In this document: piece by piece, positions 52,101 through 64,000 of the stretch
How positions within the stretch are numbered: the first letter of the stretch is position 1
Layout: each line of letters begins with the position of its first letter
Source: Membranipora membranacea
Lineage: Eukaryota > Bryozoa > Gymnolaemata > Cheilostomatida > Membraniporidae
NCBI GenBank assembly: GCA_914767715.1
Contig: OU612065.1
Location: forward strand, 4,898,001-4,962,000
Direction of reading: 5' to 3'
DNA: 64,000 nucleotides
The notes under the pieces: model-generated
The model's database searches: none
Told to the model about the DNA's origin: nothing
Seen by the model: only the letters and a program-made list of their open reading frames with translations
Made by a program: the position numbers and the translations under genes

Positions 52101-52600
52101 TAGCCATGTACTTGTTGCTTGTTCATCACTGAAGCTCATACTTAAGACTTACTCTCCACTGATCAAACAGAATCTAGCTCCGCCTTCACGAATGGGTGTT
52201 GATATATCTGGTGAAGAAAGGTGAGTTTGTTTACCTAAACACTGTTGACCATTTCTCGTACATACGAGTTGTATTGGTGGTTTTTTCACTTTTTCACGGA
52301 TTCAAGGAGCTCCTTGAGCTGGAACATCAGTTCTCTGCTGCCAAAATATCATTGGCAATGTTTAACTAGAAGGAAGTTGCATATGTGTTTCGTAAACCGT
52401 AAATCACCATCGCCTCATTCACCTTTCATTGGTAATAAGTTAAATGACAATATTTTTAATTTAGACACAGGCGCTGTATGAGCATCTATAGAGAAATCCA
52501 AGAAATCAGGCAATGTATAGAAGGTAAACACTCTCACAGAGGCAAGCTGGAGAATATATTCCGAGAGATTCAGCTTCTTCTTAATCACCTGGACTCCTGA
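43197..52600 (+). CDS. KATNB1: Katanin p80 WD40 regulatory subunit B1
   Basis: An 857-aa regulatory subunit of the microtubule-severing AAA ATPase katanin; it targets p60 to centrosomes, spindle poles and cilia. Exons: 43197-43233, 43524-43654, 44736-44853, 46053-46153, 46383-46424, 46738-46937, 47128-47350, 47764-47817, 47939-48054, 48263-48772, 49268-49398, 49581-49631, 49964-50196, 50447-50593, 50959-51035, 51156-51230, 51313-51387, 52104-52220, 52465-52600. All junctions are in phase. Residues 1-302 form the WD40 propeller, with family-typical [26 protein letters not shown] and [10 protein letters not shown]. Residues 303-649 are a long linker, partly Ser/Arg-rich. Residues 650-857 are the con80 domain that binds p60, starting near [17 protein letters not shown]. 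The protein is about 200 aa longer than human (655), mostly in the linker. The start has A at -3. Confidence 0.95.
43464..43489. repeat. (AT)n microsatellite
   Basis: An uninterrupted AT dinucleotide tract of 26 bases in KATNB1 intron 1, about 34 bases before the exon 2 acceptor. Confidence 0.9.
50797..50854. repeat. Hairpin micro-element with 8-bp flanking repeat
   Basis: A 42-bp element (50805-50846) has perfect 19-bp inverted arms CATAGAGTTATTATATACT around an AAAA loop. ATCAGTCC occurs on both sides (50797-50804 and 50847-50854) as a clean target-site duplication. It lies in a KATNB1 intron. Confidence 0.8.
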
Positions 52601-60201
<7,601 letters not shown>

Positions 60202-62388
60202 AGCTTGACCTTCAAACAAGGGTCATATAATTTCATGACTGCTGCTTTTTAGTGTTAGATCTCACGCATTGATCACCTTTCCCAGGTGCTAGGCTTTGTA
60301 TAGCGTGATATTGAGTCATGGGATTGTGAGACAGACTTTTTAGGGTTTAGCTGTCACGCTTGTTCGCTTCAATCTCACGAGTTAGAGGAGTGCTTTATTA
60401 AGCTTTAGTCACCCATTCCTATTCCTAAAGTTCTATTGCCTAGTCAGGAATTGTTACATAGCTCTAAAAATAAGATTATGGATTAAATTTTTAATAAGCA
60501 TGTAATGACACAAAAACCATAATACGTTTCACCATGACCAAGTCTTAATTCAGGTCTGAAGCACTTAAAATGCTTCAGTCATCCTGCTTTCACATAGCTC
60601 TAATGAACATGGCTTGTTACGGCTACACAAAATAACGATTTCTGGGAATATTTTTAGATTTATTATTGCCTGGTAAAATGACACTCTCAAAATAAAATTA
60701 AACTGATGGAAATATAAATTAAAGCATTCTTCTTAACACTAATCACCCATACAATTACAATCAATGAACTTTTTGATTCTTTGGCAAGTCAATAATTCCA
60801 CGTAGGAGCGATCCCAGCATGAACCCATTCAACTCATGACACACAATCTGTGATGGTCCTTCAGAGAACCAGTTCCGTTTGGCTTACAGCATTTTAATGC
60901 AACCTGTGAATTTAAGTTCAATCCCACTTATCATGGTCCATAATCCCCCCCCCCCCCCCGCACAACAGGTGTAGTAATATAAAGTTATTCTCACAGTTGT
61001 ACTACCAAAATAGGGGACAGTACATTTACCAATGCATAACTCCTTGTATATATCAATATTTTGAAGAGGGAGGGTGCAAACTTTGAATCACAATATATCT
61101 GAGCAATGCCTGGATAAATGCGACCTTGAACTTTTTGTTGTGAATCAGTGTCACGTTCTGCTCAAGACTTTTAACAATAACATAATTGTATATTTTTGAT
61201 ACAGCAATTTATTTCTCTCCGCAAAATGTAAAGCTATAATGTATCATCAAGTACTTTGAACATACCAACGAAGCATGGCTAAAATCCCTATATAGAAGGC
61301 AGTGAGCGCTTAGTCTTCAAACAGGGTAACTGTCTCAGGACGGATAGTCGGTTTGTGTATAAATGCACTCAGGACGGCAAAGTGAATATGTATAATGTTG
61401 ATGACAAAAAAAACTGAATTATGCAGGCAAAATAAAGCTTGAACGCTTTTCCAGTACACACCAAAATTTGACTAAAAATTTGCTCATTATGGCAACTGGC
61501 TGTCCTACGTGATAATTACGATGAAATGTTTGTATTCCCGAGCTATTCATTTGATACAGAACATCATGTAACTTGCATTTAATATAAAAATGTAATATAT
61601 GTTCCTCAGTATGCCGAGGAAAAGACAACTTCCAGACTAGCTACATAACATGAGAACTCTACTGCTCATCATCCTATTAAGCAAACTTCTCAACCCATGG
61701 CGATGCATCGTCAGCCAAGTTTGTCTGTTGTGCGACCGTTTGCGTGACTTGGTTATTATTTACTTTATCGTGATACCAAGTCTTTCCATATGGTCCTCCA
61801 AGGTCTTAGTGATGCGCTGTAATTATGAGTATATATATTTGAGGAGGCGGTAGATTCATTCGGAAGCTTGAGGCAAGTTAAATATTTACCTATGTGGATG
61901 ACAGTGTCTGTGTGTAGGAGATATCAAGTCTATGATAAGCTGCACAGACTCTCTTTTCCTCTCTTACACTGGACATCAATTGTTATCCAATCAAATTAGT
62001 CTTCTTAAAAGCCTCAATTCGATGGATTACCGAAGCAATTAATTATCTCATGTGATAAGTTGACACATCACAGACAGAATATCGACTTTGTGAGGTGATG
62101 GGGCTGGCTATGATATCACTACATTATTGACTTTCAATACTACAGGGCCATTGGACAATTAAAACGAGACAGGAGGTAGAGTATCCAACTGCCAAAGCAC
62201 ACGCAATCTACAAATCTATCAGAGGCCGCCTACACTTTTTTCAAAACTTGCATAAGAAATCAACTTTCTTGACGGGTAGTAGCCCCTCAAGTCAGTGCTA
62301 TATTCAATCCTGCGAATTCAGCTTGTGTAACTCTCTCCATTGCTATTACTTCCGTAATAAGGAAGCATAGTTTGAATGTAAAACTTAC
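60202..62388. other. Convergent intergenic region DPM1-FANK1
   Basis: The DPM1 3' UTR starts here (AATAAA at 60691-60696; a variant ATTAAA near 60483). The missing 3' exon or exons of the FANK1-like gene on the minus strand should also lie here, but I could not place them with confidence. No other coding signal is seen. Confidence 0.4.
60945..60959. repeat. Poly-C tract
   Basis: Fifteen consecutive C, a likely slippage site and a possible assembly-uncertain length. Confidence 0.9.
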
Positions 62389-63877
62389 CCTTTTTTCCAT
62401 AGATAGTGCCATTTCATAAGCACTCTTTCCATACTGAAAAGAAACATTGTGTGCATATATTATTGAGACAAAAACAATTTCACAATTTACAAACATAAAT
62501 AAGTTGTGTTTTTGATAGCTAAAGGCGGCACTTGGAACTTTTAAATTAGTCAGCACATAAAGGGGTTAATTTCCTATGATATTGAGTACATTTCTCTGTC
62601 ACTGGCCAGCACGGCCAGGATTGCTTTGTTTCATTGGGCTTTAATTTACCAATGTGAAATGTTAGTCTGGGCTGAATACAATCAGAGGCAACGAGTTCAT
62701 AATGTTTGAAGCAGCCATCTGATGTCGAAAACTCAGTCCCACGGCTTTACGCAATTACAATGTATGATAATGTACATAGACAGGTGGCAGTAGTCTTTTC
62801 ACTGGGCTAAGCTGGCAGCGAAACAACCAAAGTCATTATATCAGCAGTCACAGAACAGGCTGCAGTGGGTGCCATACATAGAAAGGTTTTCGGCAGTCTA
62901 ATTAGAAATTACTAGAATAATGAATAATTCACCATCAATTGGTAAAGGTTCTATTCTCCGTTATTTGTGTAACACTAGCTTGTCAAAAAGCAAACATGTC
63001 AAACCGCTATCACAACAAATGGTCGTTTCATGAACAATTTTATCAAACTCTCTGTGCAACCATGTGTCGATTGTAATAATACATGGACCGGCCTTGACAG
63101 AGTACATGATCCAGGGGGTGGCCCTGTGTAAAGTTATATTGAATCCCAGCTATATTGGCGAAATGATATCTGTGGAACCAATACACTGCTAATTAGGACA
63201 TCCAATATAGCCTCGTTTTAGATGAATCACCCACCGGCAGCTGTAAATCATACTTACAGCGTTTTTTACTTTGATATCAGCTTCACTCTTGAGAAGCAGC
63301 TCGACAAGGTTCTGATGACCGTTGATGACGGCGATCATTAGTGCTGTTTTACCATCCACATCGCATAAATCAATGTCTGCATCATTTTTTATTAAAAGTT
63401 TAGCGACGTCCGCGTTACCATTCACAGCAGCTATGAAAAGTAACAGCAAAAATTATTGTATTTATGATATATAATATGTATATGATACATGCTGATGGTA
63501 CATGATGGTGAGCACAACAACTATTTACAGGAGCAATATCTACAAATAGCTATTCCTAAAAACATTGTTCCTGCGTCCTTTGGAGTTGCAGGTTATGCTC
63601 AAATATAGGCCAAGTTTAGAATGGAATAAACTTTCAGTTTTTTGACATGGTTTAAAACCCACCACATCGCAGTAAGGGGGTCCAGTGAGATCCTGTATCC
63701 TTAATATTGACATTCCAGCCATCATCTAAACACCATTCTACAGTTTCTAAGTGCTGGCCGTCTACGGCCCAATGGAAGGCTGTAGAACCTCCCTTATCTC
63801 TCATCTCCCAGCTCGCTCCATTCTCTCTTAATAACTCCACAGCTTTGATCTTACCAGCAAAAGCAGCCAACATCATC
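62389..63877 (-). CDS. FANK1: FANK1-like ankyrin-repeat protein (partial)
   Basis: Three exons are visible on the minus strand: 63877-63663, 63430-63258, 62433-62389, joined in phase, encoding about 145 residues of ankyrin repeats. The 5' part, with the expected fibronectin type III domain, lies beyond the window, and the C-terminal exon or exons are not resolved. Segments such as ENGASWEMRDKGGSTAFHWA, DTGSHWTPLLRCAAVNGN, DVDGKTALMIAVINGHQNLV and YGKSAYEMALSMEKR follow vertebrate FANK1 repeat by repeat, including the unusual ASW after the helix turn and TGS-WTPL. FANK1 in mammals is enriched in testis and linked to ciliated or germ cells; that role is known from the family and is not shown here. 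Another multi-ankyrin protein is the main alternative. The donor at 63663 (GTGGGT) is weaker than the others. Confidence 0.8.
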
Positions 63878-64000
63878 CTGTGAACAAAATTCATATTTAC
63901 ATAGCATGTTTAACAAAAAGTAAAATATTTTGTTCATAAAACACAGTAGTGTTTGTTTTTACTTGACTTACAATGGTTATAATACAGCATAAGGTAAACT

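Noticed and set aside
62200-62345. Candidate last exon of the FANK1-like gene
   Set aside because: A short in-phase reading to a stop exists after an AG near 62256, but the acceptor is poor and the peptide does not resemble the FANK1 C-terminus.

Overview
This is an animal nuclear genome window: AT-rich, intron-rich protein-coding genes with GT-AG introns, on both strands, at about one gene per 9 kb. Seven genes can be read. Their exon phases join without a break, except in the last gene, which runs off the window. The protein set (tolloid protease, delta-catenin family, katanin p80, a FANK1-type ankyrin protein) is metazoan. Compact spacing and a single delta-catenin whose ends match the vertebrate paralogues suggest a slowly evolving invertebrate, perhaps placozoan, cnidarian, sponge or a simple bilaterian. 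I cannot name the species.

Layout: (1) 1-1284, upstream DNA with a TATA-like promoter. (2) 1285-17404 (+), a BMP1/tolloid procollagen C-proteinase of 19 exons. (3) 18455-19849 (-), a small four-EF-hand-like protein of 5 exons. (4) 24286-37429 (+), a delta-catenin/ARVCF/p120 family protein of 20 exons with an N-terminal coiled coil, ARM repeats and a C-terminal DSWV PDZ ligand. (5) 38374-39572 (-), a UPF0598/C8orf82 protein of 3 exons. (6) 43197-52600 (+), katanin p80 (KATNB1) of 19 exons. (7) 53825-60201 (+), dolichol-phosphate mannosyltransferase subunit 1 (DPM1) of 8 exons. (8) 62389-63877 (-), the ankyrin part of a FANK1-like gene whose 5' end lies beyond the window. The genes do not form one pathway; they are ordinary neighbours covering extracellular matrix and BMP processing, adhesion, microtubule severing, glycosylation and so on.

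The most interesting non-genic structure is a 2.84 kb insertion in DPM1 intron 1 (54283-57125). It has inverted terminal repeats of about 265 bp, a 7-bp target duplication, two nearly identical internal direct repeats of about 465 bp, and a 21-bp-period G-rich minisatellite at its core. A second theme is a set of tiny, near-perfect palindromic insertions (25-42 bp), each flanked by 7-10 bp direct repeats, at four loci. Most of the remaining intergenic DNA shows nothing I can name.
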